This document shows, piece after piece, positions 47,701-60,337 of a DNA stretch of 64,000 bases. Made by a program: the position numbers and the translations under genes. Position 1 is the first letter of the stretch. Every line of letters begins with the position of its first letter. Source of the DNA: Sacculina carcini (Eukaryota; Arthropoda; Thecostraca; Sacculinidae); NCBI GenBank assembly GCA_916048095.2, contig OU696573.1:124001-188000 (forward strand), written 5' to 3'. Under the pieces are notes generated by a model. That model had not been told where the DNA came from, did no database searches, and saw only the letters and a program-made list of their open reading frames with translations.

Positions 47701-49718
47701 CACTGTGTCATTGTCACTGTATCACTGTGCCACTGTCACTGTATCATTGTGTCACTGTATCACTATCATTGTGTCACTGTCACTGTATCATTGTGTCACT
47801 GTCATTGTATCACTGTGCCACTGTCACTGTATCATTGTGTCACTGTCACTGTGTCACTGTATCATTGTGTCACTGTATCACTATCATTGTGTCACTGTCA
47901 CTGTATCATTGTGTCACTGTCATTGTATCACTGTGCCACTGTCACTGTATCACTGTGTCACTGTATCACTGTCATTGTATCACTGTATCATTGTATCATT
48001 GTATCACTGTATCATTGTATCACTGTATCACTGTATCACTGTCACTGTATCACTGTATCACTGTATCATTGTATCACTGTCACTGTATCACTGTATCATT
48101 GTATCACTGTCACTGTATCACTGTATCATTGTATCACTGTATCACTGTATCACTGTCACTGTATCACTGTGTCACTGTATCACTGTCACTGTATCATTGT
48201 ATCACTGTCATTGTATCACTGTATCATTGTATCACTGTCACTGTATCATTGTATCACTGTGTCACTGTATCATTGTATCACTGTCATTGTATCACTGTAT
48301 CATTGTATCACTGTCACTGTATCACTGTCACTGTATCATTGTATCACTGTCATTGTATCATTGTGTCACTGTATCACTGTTACTGTATCATTGTATCACT
48401 GTCATTGTATCACTGTCACTGTATCATTGTCACTGTATCACTGTTACTGTGTCATTGTATCACTGTCATTGTATCACTGTTACTGTATCATTGTGTCACT
48501 GTATCACTGTCACTGTATCACTGTCATTGTGTCACTGTATCACTGTCATTGTATCATTGTGTCACTGTATCACTGTCACTGTATCACTGTCATTGTATCA
48601 CTGTATCACTGTCACTGTCATTGTGTCACTGTATCACTGTTACTGTATCATTGTCACTATATCATTGTATCACTGTATCACTGTTACTGTATCATTGTCA
48701 CTGTATCACTGTTACTGTATCACTGTCATTGTGTCACTGTATCACTGTCATTGTATCACTGTCATTGTATCATTGTGTCACTGTATCACTGTTACTGTAT
48801 CATTGTCACTATATCATTGTATCACTGTATCACTGTTACTGTATCATTGTTACTATATCATTGTCATTGTATCACTGTCATTGTATCATTGTCACTGTAT
48901 CACTGTTACTGTATCATTGTATCACTGTCATTGTATCATTGTGTCACTGTCTCACTGTATCACTGTCACTGTATCATTGTCACTGTATCACTATCACTGT
49001 ATCACTGTCACTGTATCACTATCACTGTTACTGTATCATTGTGTCATTGTATCACTGTCACTGTATCACTGTCATTGTGTCACTGTATCACTGTCATTGT
49101 GTCACTGTATCACTGTCACTGTATCACTGTCATTGTATCACTGTCACTGTATCATTGTATCACTGTCACTGTATCATTGTATCACTGTGTCACTGTTTCA
49201 CTGTCACTGTATCATTGTCACTGTATCATTGTATCACTGTCATTGTATCACTGTTACTGGATCACTGTATCACTGTCACTGTATCACTGTCACTATATCA
49301 CTGTCACTGTATCATTGTCATTGTGTCACTGTATCATTGTATCATTGTCACTGTATCACTGTATCATTGTCATTGTGTCACTGTATCATTGTATCACTGT
49401 GTCACTGTATCACTGTGTCACTGTTACTGTATCACTGTATCACTGTGTTTGACAGAGTATATCGGCTCCATTCAGCGTTTGCAGTCTAGCGTGCAGGCGG
49501 CGTTGATGGCCGCTATTCAGCAGCTGATGACCACGTCGCTGGCGCCCTCTACCGGCCACGATGACGGCAGCTGCTGGTCGCTGGTGGCGGCCTCTGGCGG
49601 CGGTGGTGGCGGCGGTATTAGCGGAGTTTACACTGAACTACTGGACGATTTGCGGGCAACACGCGAGGAACGAGACTCACTGAAACAACGCTGTCTTGAA
49701 CTGGAGCGACAGGTGAAC

Positions 49719-49749
<31 letters not shown>

Positions 49750-52700
49750 TGTGTTCTCACTGACTATATGTTCAATGCTTGAATCATCACATCAGTACTT
49801 GCTCGGCACTATTGGCTATTAACTCAGTCAGTCACTAGTGTGTGACTGTGTTTGTGTGTAATTGTAATTGTAATTTAATATGTATTGTCATCATCATCAA
49901 CAAACATCAGTAACATAGCAGTGGTGAGAGGCATCAATTCGTCGAGCCACAGCTCCCTGACCAACCAATATCAAACACAATTTTCACATGAAATTATGAA
50001 CAGTAATCAGGCAAATTTGGCAAAAATACAAAACGAAGCCAGGAATTAAACACTCATATATAGCAAGCTGATAGTTGAAAACACGGTTTTACACGACAAC
50101 GAGAACAGTAACTGCAGGAAGAGTTACAACAAGCTCGAAACCGTACAGAGTGCTTGCTGACTTCATCGTTGGTTTTGCAACGTTGGTGTGTGTGTGTGTG
50201 GTGTGATCAGTTGCAGTCAGTACAGGAGGCTCGCACGGTCGCCCAGCAAGATTCGCAGCAGTTACAGGCGCGACTGAGTCAGCTGCAACACGAACACAGC
50301 TCGGCCGCCACACCAGAGACACCTGGCGGCGAGCGCTATCAACAACTCAGACTAAAACTCGACGCCGCACAGGACGAAATTTACCGCGTACGTATTTATT
50401 AGTATGTGTGTGGGTGTGTTTTAATTTAGTCCACTTCTTCTATGCCTTTCCCATGCTGTATCGATAATTTTAGTTCTCATTGGCGCGTGGATTTTCTGCA
50501 TAAAACACTGACTGTGTTCTTGGCGAATGTGTGGGATCAGTTGGAGTCTTGTCGAGATGAGCTCAACACCAAATACAACCATGTCTTCAAGCAGTTGAAG
50601 GACACGCAACACAAGAACGAGGATCTTCAGTGTCTGGCCAACGAGTCTCGATCCCTCAAGGTATGCTATTATCCTCGCGAATTCTCACTGAATATTATCA
50701 TTGGATATTATCAGGGAATATGTGGTGCACTTGTTGCTACACATTTTAATTGAATGCGGCGTGGTTTAGGTGCCGACAAATTATGTGTGAACGTCGTGTC
50801 TAGCAGTGTGTGTGTGATGGCATTTAGGATGAGTTGGACATTTTGCGCGAGACTTCGTGCAAGGTGCCGCAGTATGAGACCACGCTGGAGACGTACAAGA
50901 AGCGACTACAGGAGATGGGAGATCTGCGGCGCCAGATCGCAGCGCTCGAGGCCAAGAATTGCGACTACGCTCAACTCAACATGGAACTGGAGCAGGTAAC
51001 CTCCTCTCACTGTCGTCCTCACACGAGCAGACATTAATGAACGGTCTCGTGTTGTGATGTTGACTGGTGATGTGTGGTGGTTTGTGGTGGTGGTGTTGAC
51101 TGGTGATGTGTGGTGATGTGTGGTTGTGATGTTGACTGGTGATGTGTGGTGGTGGTGTTGATGTCAGGAGGTGAAGAGGGCGGGCTATTACCGGCCTCAG
51201 CTGGACATTTGCAAGCAGCGGCTGGAATCAGTGCACGAGCAGTTAGCAGAGCAGGGAGAGCGGCTGGGTCGCAGTGAACTGGACGCCCGTCGTCTTGCCG
51301 ATCAACTGGATACTGTGCAGAAAGAACGCGACGTGAGAGCAACACACTCATTAACATGCTGCCTGCTGGCTCGCCTCTCGCCGGCAATCTACTGGTGATG
51401 GTGCAGTGATACATCTTATGTTGAGCCATGCTTATGTGTGTGTGTGTGTGACAGCGTGTGGTGGAGGACCGCGAGCGTTTGAAAGAAACGCTGGAAGATA
51501 TGAGGTTATCTCAGTTGGCGCAGCAGAACACGGGCGTCTCGCGCGTGCCTTCCTCCTCGGTCGATGTGGTCGATGCAGCCCGCTCACTGGTCGTCCCACC
51601 TGACTCGTTCGCCACCGTGCCAGCTGTCAGGTGCGATATGCACGTGCCAGCTGGTCAGCTGACAAACGTGACTCATGACTTGACAACGTGACTAAACTGA
51701 ACGACTTGCGCCTGGACGCGCGGACGTTGTGTTATGTGATGAGGTGATTGTCAGTGTTGTTGTTAGATGACAGGATATTAGCCTCACTGGCTGGGCGGTT
51801 TTATGCGTGGCGCCTGGGTAAGTGCTCACATTTTCTGCACCGATTTAGAAGCGGCAACACTTGTGCCTTATGTAGTTTCTGGTGCGAAGTGAGAGAGCTT
51901 TTTATTGAGTGCAGGCTTGCCACTTGCACATCGCCAAACTTCTATTATTCCTCGGCTTTTGTTTTTTATTCACTGATTGACTGATCCGCTGATTGACTTG
52001 AGCATGTCGGTGGTACGCGACATGTTTGTGTGTGTGTGTGTTGGCAGACGCGAGATGCTGCCTGTTCGTGGCGAGAATTCTCAGCTGTCGTGTGGCAACT
52101 CGTGGCACGTGCAGGACACGAGGCTGCACGAGCGGGGCGGCAGGTCGGCGTGTTGCGTGGCGAGACGCGGCGAGACTGGCTGTATCAAGCACGAATGTCA
52201 CTGGCAACGTCGTGTTGCATGTGAATGTTGCTCGTGCGAGTGGTCGCCGTGTATGCTGCTACCCCGTCCCCCCACGCTGCCGCCCCCTTGTCACTGCCGC
52301 CCTCCTCAGTGCAGTTCTGCTCGCGTGCCGGAGTCTGTCAGTCACCGTCCTCTCACGCGCACCTACTCGCTGCGACTGCCGGCGAGGCGGCCGATCAGTG
52401 CGACTGCCAGTGTGAACTCACAGTCAGCTGTTGTGACCAAGTGCGGCAGTGCGGTGTGTGGCGGCGGTGTGATGGAGCCGCGCGAATGCTGCTGTTCCTC
52501 GCACTTGTCTGTCACTGGCAGCGGCGTGTGTGAGTGCGGCTCCACCAGCGACTCCTGCCAGTCACTGCTGCCTGCTGATGACTCGACGGAGGCGCGAGTG
52601 CGTCGCTGCACGCCGTCCGTGCTGACTCGTCACGGTCGTCGTCTGCCGGGCGTGGAGCGGTGGCCGGCGAGTCGTCGCAGTGTTCAGCGTCACGACAGCG

Positions 52701-54988
52701 GCGTGTGGTCGCCATCGCCTCCTTCTCTCGGCTCTTGTGTCTCGCAGACAAGCAGTGGACGTTTGATGGCGGTGTCGGTGTCAGTACAGCAGCAGCAGCG
52801 ACGAGACGACGGCGGGGGCGTGGTGGTTGCGACGGCCAGTGATGAGGACAGTGATTCCAGCGTCGCACTGCCGCGACTTATGCGCTGCTGGAAACTGGGA
52901 CGCGTCAAGAGTCTCAGTCTGCGCCGCTCTAAGCGACCCTCCACGGCGTCATCCTCGCTCACATCCTCTTCCTCCTCCTCCTCCTCTTCCTCTTGTTCTC
53001 GCGCCGCCAACGCCACCACTCTGGCAGCAGTCGGGGCCACTCTGTCACTGTGTACACCCTAGTATTGGCGTGTGTTTGTGCGGCCGCGGTGCTCACGCCG
53101 AGTTAGCACGTGTTCTTGTCGCTTTATTTGCCGCAACCAGGCTTGTCCATCCCACTGCTAATCTCCCGCGGTGTTCAGTTGCGTGTTTGTGTGCGGGTGG
53201 TGTGTGAGTATGGTTTGTTAATTGCGTTTATTAACATGCTGTTATGTAGTTATAGTTCTTCCGCCTGTCTTACGTTTCTGTGATATCTTCTACTTATCGA
53301 CTAGGCCGTCCAGTTATCATAATGTTACCTGCCAAATGATTGATATTCGGCAGTGAGAAATTCCTGCTTTTGCTCCGTTTTATTGAGCAGAATATTTCGT
53401 GTGTTGAGGCTTTTCTGCTCGTGCGTTTGTGGCGTGTTGTTCTGTTGTCCAGTTGAGAATGATTTTGCTAGTGTTGGCAGTAGATTTGAATGAATTTATG
53501 TTTTATCGCGTGTATGAGTGAATGTTTATTTATATTAAATATATATTTATCTATAATAGAATGTTTACTGCGATGTTATATGTGCGATTCCTATTTTTAT
53601 TTGTACATTCGCAATTGTTTATATTTATCGTTTCATCGGCGTATTTTTGTAAAACAACTAGCTTTGTTGACTGACTGATTTACCAGCCAGGAGGCGGCTC
53701 TTGTTAGCACGTGAGCCGGCGAGTTCTTACTAATGTCGTTCATGATATTGTTGCGTGTCAGCTCGAACTGATCAATATATTTCGCTTAGTTAACTATGTT
53801 TGTGTGTTGTCGTGTAATGAGCTGTTTGGTGGCGGTGGCATGCTGGCTTCATTCACTCGCTTGTCTCTCATTGCAAACATTCTGCCAGTGTGAGTGAGAT
53901 CATTCCTTCTGTCTGTCTTATTCGTCGATGAGCCCAGCTTGGCAACACTGGTTGTGTGTGTCTGGCATCACTCACATGGTCGGATCATTGCGACTAATCC
54001 CGGGCTATATCGGACTGACTCACGACTGACGCTTTGACTGCTCTCACACACGCGCACGCATACTCATGGCTTACTTGTACAATTCATATTAACTTGTATA
54101 TACTGTATTAATGTGTCTATCTGTTAATATGCATGATATTACAAGTAGTTTTTGTTTATTAAAACTGAAATATTTGAGAGTAAATTATTGTGTGTTGTTG
54201 TATTAGTTTACGCTGAATATTTCGTCATATGACGTGTCAGCTGAACATTAACAGGTGTTGGTACTCGGTATGTTCCACTCAGCGGTATTGCTTAATGCTG
54301 CTGCACACAATATCTCATGCTAACCCAACTCAATGCCGATCTGTGGGCAATATAAGCATAACTGACACACACACACACACACACACACACGGTGTGCATG
54401 TATGTACACGCAGACACTACTGGCAAGGTCGGGACTGAGCCGGGCCGACAGGGAGCTTTCTAGCTTGTCTCTCTGACACCTCCTATCAGACTGTCAGTGC
54501 ATCATCACCATATTTGTACTAGGTGTGTGTGTGTGTGTGTGTGTGCAGACTTATGAAGACAGGCAGTCAGAAATTGGAGCACGTGGCAGGTGTTGGAGCA
54601 TCCTCCGATCACCTCACTGCCAGATTACAGACACAGCTGCGAGATAAGAACCTGCACATTGACGAGATGGAGGCTCGACACAGACTGCAGGGTACTTCAT
54701 GATGACTCGTCTATCATTACTTATAATGACTCGTGTATCATGACTCATGCATTGTGACTCGTCTATCATAACTCATGATGACTCATACATGATGATTGTT
54801 GTAACTGTCTTGATACCAGTGGTGTACACAAACCGCGTTTGTGCAGTGTTTTATTGTGATATGCTCGTGCGTTGTTTGCCAGGGCGCTCGGCTTCTTAAA
54901 ACTCGGCACTCAAATACATCTTCTGTTAAAAGCGTGTGTGTGAGTGTGTCAAGGTGTCTATATACATATGTGTGGTATGTCCAAGTGT

Positions 54989-55062
<74 letters not shown>

Positions 55063-55928
55063 TTCAGCCAACCGGATGAAGCAGCTTGAGCAGCAATTGT
55101 CGCGTCGTGATGCCGAGATGGCTGCCATGGAGGAGCGATACAAGAAGTATTTGCACAAGGCCAAGGCAGTGGTGCGTATGTTGGACGGCTCGGCTCCATC
55201 CACCTCATCCTCCTCCTCGTCGTGCCAGCCAGTGACTGCCGCCGCCTCCATCGATGTCGGGGTGTTGCAGCACCAGGTACTGGACCGGATCATACAGGCT
55301 CAGTGACAATAATTACGCCCCACTTGCCCTGAACACTAAGTGTAATTCGTGTGTGTGTTTGTGTGTTTAGTTGGCGGAGAAGGAACGTCTGTTGGGTGTG
55401 ATGGAGAAGGAGAAAGAGAAGGTGATGTTGATGCGCGAGACAGAGGACAGATTGATGTCAACTGCGCTGTACAACATTGTCAGTCAAGTCCCGCCAGTCT
55501 CTCACTGCTCTCTCCCTCTCTCTCCCTCTCTCTCATCCACTGAGAAATCGCCGAGTTTCATTGATATGTTGATTTGGACAATTTACAGCGAGTAACAAGG
55601 ACAATGTTGTGTGTGTGTGTGTGTGCGTGTCATCAGGTTCATAATCAGACGGTGGGCCAGCGTTCCTCAGCAACCACGGGCGCTCTGGCGCAACCATCAT
55701 TTCTCACCAGACATCGACAAGCCACTGTACGACGTCCTCTCGGCAACAGGTATTGCCACTCTGTCCTCAGTGCCTATTGTCGGCTCATTTCTCAAGTGTA
55801 TCATTCAAATTGTTCTTCCTTGTCGTGTAATTTCTTTGTCAATTAATCCGTTTTTAGACAAGTCTCCCCTTGTATTGTCAACTTGTCTTGATTGTACTGT
55901 TTATTGCAGTGACTTCTACGACTATTGA
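35457..55928 (+). CDS. Hook: Hook protein, microtubule/dynein cargo adaptor, complete (16 core exons, 678 aa)
   Basis: Hook proteins bind dynein light intermediate chain through an N-terminal Hook domain and link endosomal cargo to dynein-dynactin. Exons: 35457-35495, 35857-35942, 36538-36610, 39948-40050, 41058-41138, 49456-49712, 50211-50387, 50541-50660, 50828-50995, 51168-51332, 51455-51630, (optional 52048-52143), 54549-54691, 55068-55276, 55371-55478, 55637-55749, 55910-55928. All phases join: 678 aa without the optional exon, 710 with it; Drosophila Hook is 679. Exons 1-6 give the Hook domain (FPDLLKW, WFNETWMNKI, DVGDNWRLK, EHSDVAE, AAIQQLM). Exons 6-14 are heptad-rich coiled coil (ETYKKRLQEMGDLRRQI). 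The C-terminal part has AMEERYKKYLHKAKAVVRML, TALYNI and SFLTRHRQATVRR, matching the family's cargo-binding end. The family's segment around the middle of coiled coil two seems shorter. Several acceptors follow (TG)n (exons 2, 3, 7, 11 and later). Confidence 0.92.
36089..36398. mobile_element. hAT-type MITE, 310 bp, CAGTGGTTCCCAACC ends
   Basis: The left end CAGTGGTTCCCAACC is mirrored at the right end by GGTTGGGAACCACTG, a perfect 15-bp terminal inverted repeat. Flanking 8-mers are atttagat and gtttagat, a duplication with one mismatch. The 8-bp duplication and CAGTG ends point to the hAT superfamily. There is no coding capacity. It is in Hook intron 2. Confidence 0.88.
36728..37206. repeat. 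37-bp minisatellite, about 13 copies
   Basis: The unit gatcttatatacggttgatc plus agtgtcagtatagacat is repeated head to tail with few changes, in Hook intron 3. A few copies read gatccgtgtcag instead of gatcagtgtcag, in an arrangement that suggests higher-order duplication. Confidence 0.95.
38914..39050. mobile_element. Possible SINE or LINE 3'-end remnant
   Basis: Contains CGTACCCGCTGCGTGTCGTG followed by TAAGAGGTGACTAAAAG, a phrase I associate with a conserved core seen in dispersed repeats of arthropods. No ends or duplication are visible. The call is tentative. Confidence 0.3.
41677..41738. repeat. (GT)n microsatellite in Hook intron 5
   Basis: About 30 GT units in the 8.3-kb intron between Hook exons 5 and 6. 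Confidence 0.93.
43699..49446. repeat. Giant 6/8-bp minisatellite (CAYTGT / CAYTGTRT), 5.7 kb, in Hook intron 5
   Basis: Built from 6-bp CACTGT and 8-bp CACTGTAT or CACTGTGT steps, with CATTG variants, in irregular order. It occupies most of the 8.3-kb intron and stops about 10 bases before the exon 6 acceptor (tttgacag, exon from 49456). None of the steps can form TAA, TAG or TGA on the plus strand, so all three forward frames stay open for more than 1,900 codons. This is composition, not coding: the repeated peptide has no non-repeat homology, and known Hook exons flank it on both sides. Confidence 0.95.
52048..53062 (+). CDS. Optional Hook exon: 96-nt cassette (52048-52143) or long alternative 3'-terminal exon
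   Basis: After a (TG)n-ttggcag acceptor, the phase set by exon 11 opens a frame of 338 codons that runs to a stop at 53060-53062. The sequence is GC-rich and rich in Ser, Arg, Cys and Pro, with SDEDSDSS and a poly-Ser run near the end. An internal donor (GGCAG|gtcggc at 52144) would instead give a 96-nt exon that keeps frame with exon 13. Exon 11 can also splice straight to 54549 in the same phase. I do not recognise the peptide in other Hook proteins. It could be a lineage-specific isoform end, or unspliced intron that happens to be open. Confidence 0.4.
54991..55054. repeat. (GT)32 in front of a Hook acceptor
   Basis: Perfect GT run that ends 13 bases before the exon at 55068 (gtatgtatgtttcag). 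It occupies the place of the pyrimidine tract. Confidence 0.95.
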
Positions 55929-56668
55929 AGACTGGACTGGACACAGTCACGCTCGTTCCGCCCACCGGTCATCGTACCTGCACAGTTTCTCGCAAATACG
56001 ACGCTGAAAGACACATCAACTCCTAAACTAGCATCAGATACAAACTATGAACTATGATATCGTGAAAGAATACTTGTGTTTTAGTTTTTGAAATATTTAT
56101 ATGGAATACATGTTTTTAAAATGCTGAGGTAAGTTAGCAACGTATTTTGTTACGCCAAATCATTTGTAGATTGGGTTGCTGGGAAAATTGTTGCGACCAG
56201 TGGTAACATCACACAACACCGCTGGTCTCTCCGTGTATTGTCCAATCATTGTGTGGTCCAGAAGACTTGATTTCAATACTCACTCACATCACATCATGAT
56301 TCAATAGATCAAATGGCAGGTTGTTAGCGAAACACGACAAATACATTTTTAAAAGCCCACTATAAAATTGACGACGAGATAAACGTGTTCAACATGGAAA
56401 ACTACATTTGCAAGATTGCACTGAATATGGCGCACGCATGGCAGCTGATTCAAAAACAAGTAACATCCTAATATAAACTGTCGTCTGATTATACAGACAC
56501 GCTGGCAAGACAGACAACATAGTTTGAAACCGCTGTCACACCACTGTCACAAAAGCAGCCCGCAATGACGCGATTGTAGCAGTGAAAGCGGCAATCACAC
56601 TTGACAATCTCATTAAATACGCACACAAAATGCGACTCCGGCATTTGTCATTATAGTCAATATGAGCT

Positions 56669-56702
<34 letters not shown>

Positions 56703-57206
56703 TCGGCCGTGACTGGAGGTTTTCTCGACACACAGTGTTGTTTGTCACGCGACACGACACTGGGCGATGACAGAGTAGTAGGAGGAGGCGGCGTGTCATG
56801 TTTGTCACGCGACACGACACTGGGCGATGACAGAGTAGTAGGAGGAGGCGGCGTGTTATGGCTGCTGGTGCGCGTGCTGCTGATGGTGATGATGAGAACG
56901 ACGTGCACCCATCACCATACTGCTGGGAGCTGAACCCCCGCCACTCATCCCCATCCTGCCACTGCGAGGGGGGCACGATCCCGAGCCAGCTGCCCCCATG
57001 CGAGCACGAACTCCCCCCAATCTCCCCCACACACCGTCCTACACACACACAAACACAAACACACAAACAATAGGACAGCGAGCGATTGTGAATTGTAAAA
57101 CGTTTTTCAACTAGTATTTGAATTTCTCTCCTCCGTTTCTGTAATTGTATATAACTTATATATTCCGTTATAGCAGACCGTACATATGAGTCCGTACACT
57201 CATGAG
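55929..57206. other. Convergent intergenic region between Hook and BicD
   Basis: It should contain both 3' UTRs. It holds a perfect 60-bp tandem duplication (56740-56857) and a short (CA)n at about 56673-56700. No canonical AATAAA was seen in the expected window for either gene; variants may be used. No separate gene is supported, and the long minus-strand open frame here is probably 3' UTR. Confidence 0.5.
56740..56857. repeat. 60-bp tandem duplication
   Basis: Two nearly identical 60-bp copies starting gtttgtcacgcgacacgaca lie head to tail between Hook and BicD. They differ only at the very end. The duplication must be recent. Confidence 0.92.
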
Positions 57207-60200
57207 TCACTCAGGAGACAGAGAGGCGTGTGAGTCATTACGCACGTGGTGAGAGGACCGCGGGTGGGCCGGCGGCCGGCGTTCTCGGTCCAGCTCGATT
57301 TCCTCGAGTCGCTGCGTCAACGCCACCTTCTGATGAATGGACATCCGGAGCAGCGAGTTGGTCGTCTTCTTCTCGTCCTCGCTGGCGGCCAACAGACGCT
57401 GCAGTTCGTCCACCTGCGCCATGTACTCGTCACAACGCGCCACGAACATCGACCGCTGAGCTGCACGTGCAAATACACACACATCAATAAACCGTCGCCA
57501 TACTGCATGCACAGACTTCTCGTGATAACAAGACCACGGTGAAATTTGGCTGTTGGGATTTGCTGTACAAATTAGTTATCAGAGACATTAGTATGGTGTC
57601 CGACATATTACTTACAGGCAAATGTGGCTGCATCTTCCTTCAACACGCGAAGTTCATTCCTCAGGTTATTCATGGTGGCGTTGACTATTTTGCGCTCGTT
57701 GCTGTACTTGGATTTGAGATTGGAGAGAGCCACTTCGGCAGTGCGCTTGTTGGCCTTCAGTATGGAGCGAAGTTCGACCACCTGTTCCCGCTTGGTCGAC
57801 AATTCACTGTTCAGCGCCAGCATCTGAGTGCAAAAACAATCAGATCAGCACCAAACTCGAGCGTTTCAGTGAGTTTGAAATGCACTAGTGTGTGTGTGTC
57901 AATGTGTCAGTGTATGTGTCATTGTGTCAGTGTGTGTCAGTGTGTGTGTGTGTCATTGTGTCATTGTGTGTGTCAGTGTGTGTGTGTGTGTCAATGTGTG
58001 TGTGTGTCAGTGTGTGTATGTGTGTATCAGTGTGTGTGTGTGTGTCAGTGTATGTGTCAGTGTGTGTGTCAGTGTATGTGTGTGTGTCAGTGTGTGCGTG
58101 TGTCAATGTGTGTGCGTGTGTCAATTTGTGTGTGTGTGTCAGTGTGTGTGTGTGTGTCAGTGTGTGTGTGTGTGTGTGTCAGTGTGTGTGTGTGTCAGTG
58201 TGTGTGTGTGTGTGTGTGTGTATCAGTTTATGTGTGTGTCAATGTGTGTGTGTGTGTCAGTGTATGTGTGTCAGTGTATGTGTGTTAGTGTCAGTGTGTG
58301 TCAATGTGTGTGTGTGTGTGTGTCGTGCCTGTTGTTCAAGTAGACGAGGGTCGGGTGGTTGAGTCGAGTGATCGGTGAGAGATAGCTGATGAGACTGATT
58401 GTCACTGGTGACTAGTGGGGTAGCAGTCGGCACGGTAGAGCAAGTGGTGTTATCAGCACGAGACGCGCAATATTCATCCAGCGTCGACTGCAAGTGTTCC
58501 AGTTGATCACCAACCGTCTCCACCTGATCACAAACAACACGTCAACTACGTCGCAAAAACTCTCACAAACAACAGCAAACAGTGATGACGAGTGAGGTGA
58601 GATAGTGGAGTATTCGTGCCTTCCTGCTGAGCAGCGCCGGGTCAACTAGATCGGCAGACAGCGGAGGAAGACTGGTCTTGACGCCGTTGAACAATTGATC
58701 GAAGCGGTTCTCTTGTAGTGAGCCGTTCTGAGAGCCGGCATCACTGACAGTCGCATCATTGGACATCATGGTCGCAATGAGCTCATCTCCTGTGACAGCA
58801 CACAAACACCACACTGTCAGTCAACCTGCCAGTATAAACACCACACTGTCAGTCTACCTGTCAGTATAAACACCACACTGTCAGTCTACCTGCCAGTATA
58901 AACATCACACTGACAGTCAACCTGTCAGTATAAACATCACACTGTCAGTCTACCTGCCAGTATAAACACCACACTGTCAGTCAACCTGCCAGTATAAACA
59001 CCACACTGTCAGTCTACCTGCCAGTATAAACACCACACTGACAGTCAAGCCACTGAACACCTGAGTCCCCGTATCACCTGCAGAACGCGACGGTCGCAGA
59101 TGATCGAGTAATACTCGTCGCGGCTGCTTGCCTGCCGCCAGACACGCGCCGTGGTACATATGAGCCAGTCGCTCACTGACTACAGTCAACTGGTCCAGCG
59201 AAGACGTGAGCACGCGCTGCCACAATGCTGTCATCTGCCACACGTTCTCCAAGTCGCACTGCAACTCACTGCACCGACCTTCCCGCTCATCCAACTGGAC
59301 TCGCAATGTCTCCAACTAGACACATACACACACACACACACACACACAAGACAAGATAGTCAGATAGCAAACAGTGCAAGAACACACAGCATCGACACGA
59401 CCATCAACACATCTCATTCAAAATGGCCAAATAAATATATTGATGTAGTGATGTTGGGTTCTGATGCATCCACCCTGGTTTGATAATTAAATAGAAGTTA
59501 GTTGAGATGAAGAGTGTTGTTACATGAATCGGCACTAGTTGGCCAAGCTGTTTGATAACAGTGAGTGAGTGAGTAGCGACATTGTTGGTTCACCTCATTG
59601 CGCAAATTAACCAGCAGTTCGGAACGATTGCTAACAGAGACTTCATGTGAGGCGGCCTGCAAGTCAGCCTGCAATCTACTAACTTCGCTCATCACCTGCC
59701 TGTCACGCTCCTCACGTCGCTCCAACACCTGCACACACAAACACGCTCGCTAATGACCAGTCTGGTGGTGTAGTAAACATGATCATTTGAACTGGACGTC
59801 CACACACTGAGTCAATCACACACACACACACTGGACGACATGACATCGCACTGTCAGTGAAACCTGCTGCAACACAGTCAGTTGTGATGAGTTGCCAGTG
59901 TTGCTGGCAGTGGTGACCGGCGCTGCAGTATCAGTGAGACCGTGTTGCACGTGCACGGCGATCAGTGCCTGCACGTGCGTCACGAGCTGCACGTATCTGT
60001 CCTGCTGTAACTCCAGCTCGCCACGACACCGCTCCACACTCTGCTGGGCCTCGCGCAAACTGGCCGACAACCGCGACCTTTCAGCCTCACTCTAACACAC
60101 ACACACACACACACAGTACATCAGCATGACTACTTGTGTCCACCACTATTGTACTGGTACAGTGTCCACCACTACTGTACTGGTACATTGTGACACGATG

Positions 60201-60290
60201 CTGACAGTCTGATGACACATTATCATTATCAAGGCCATCACATCAGCGACTCAACGCCGGGTCGCGTTCCATCACTGACACACACACACT

Positions 60291-60337
<47 letters not shown>

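Noticed and set aside
43594-49763. Three overlapping forward open frames of about 1,900-2,000 codons (repeated ITVSLYHC-type peptide)
   Set aside because: The frames are open only because the tandem unit cannot produce a stop codon in any plus-strand frame. Hook exons flank the array and the exon 6 acceptor follows it.
56536-57210. Minus-strand open frame of 224 codons after the BicD stop
   Set aside because: It includes CA-repeat translation and the 60-bp duplication and has no recognisable domain. 3' UTR is more likely.
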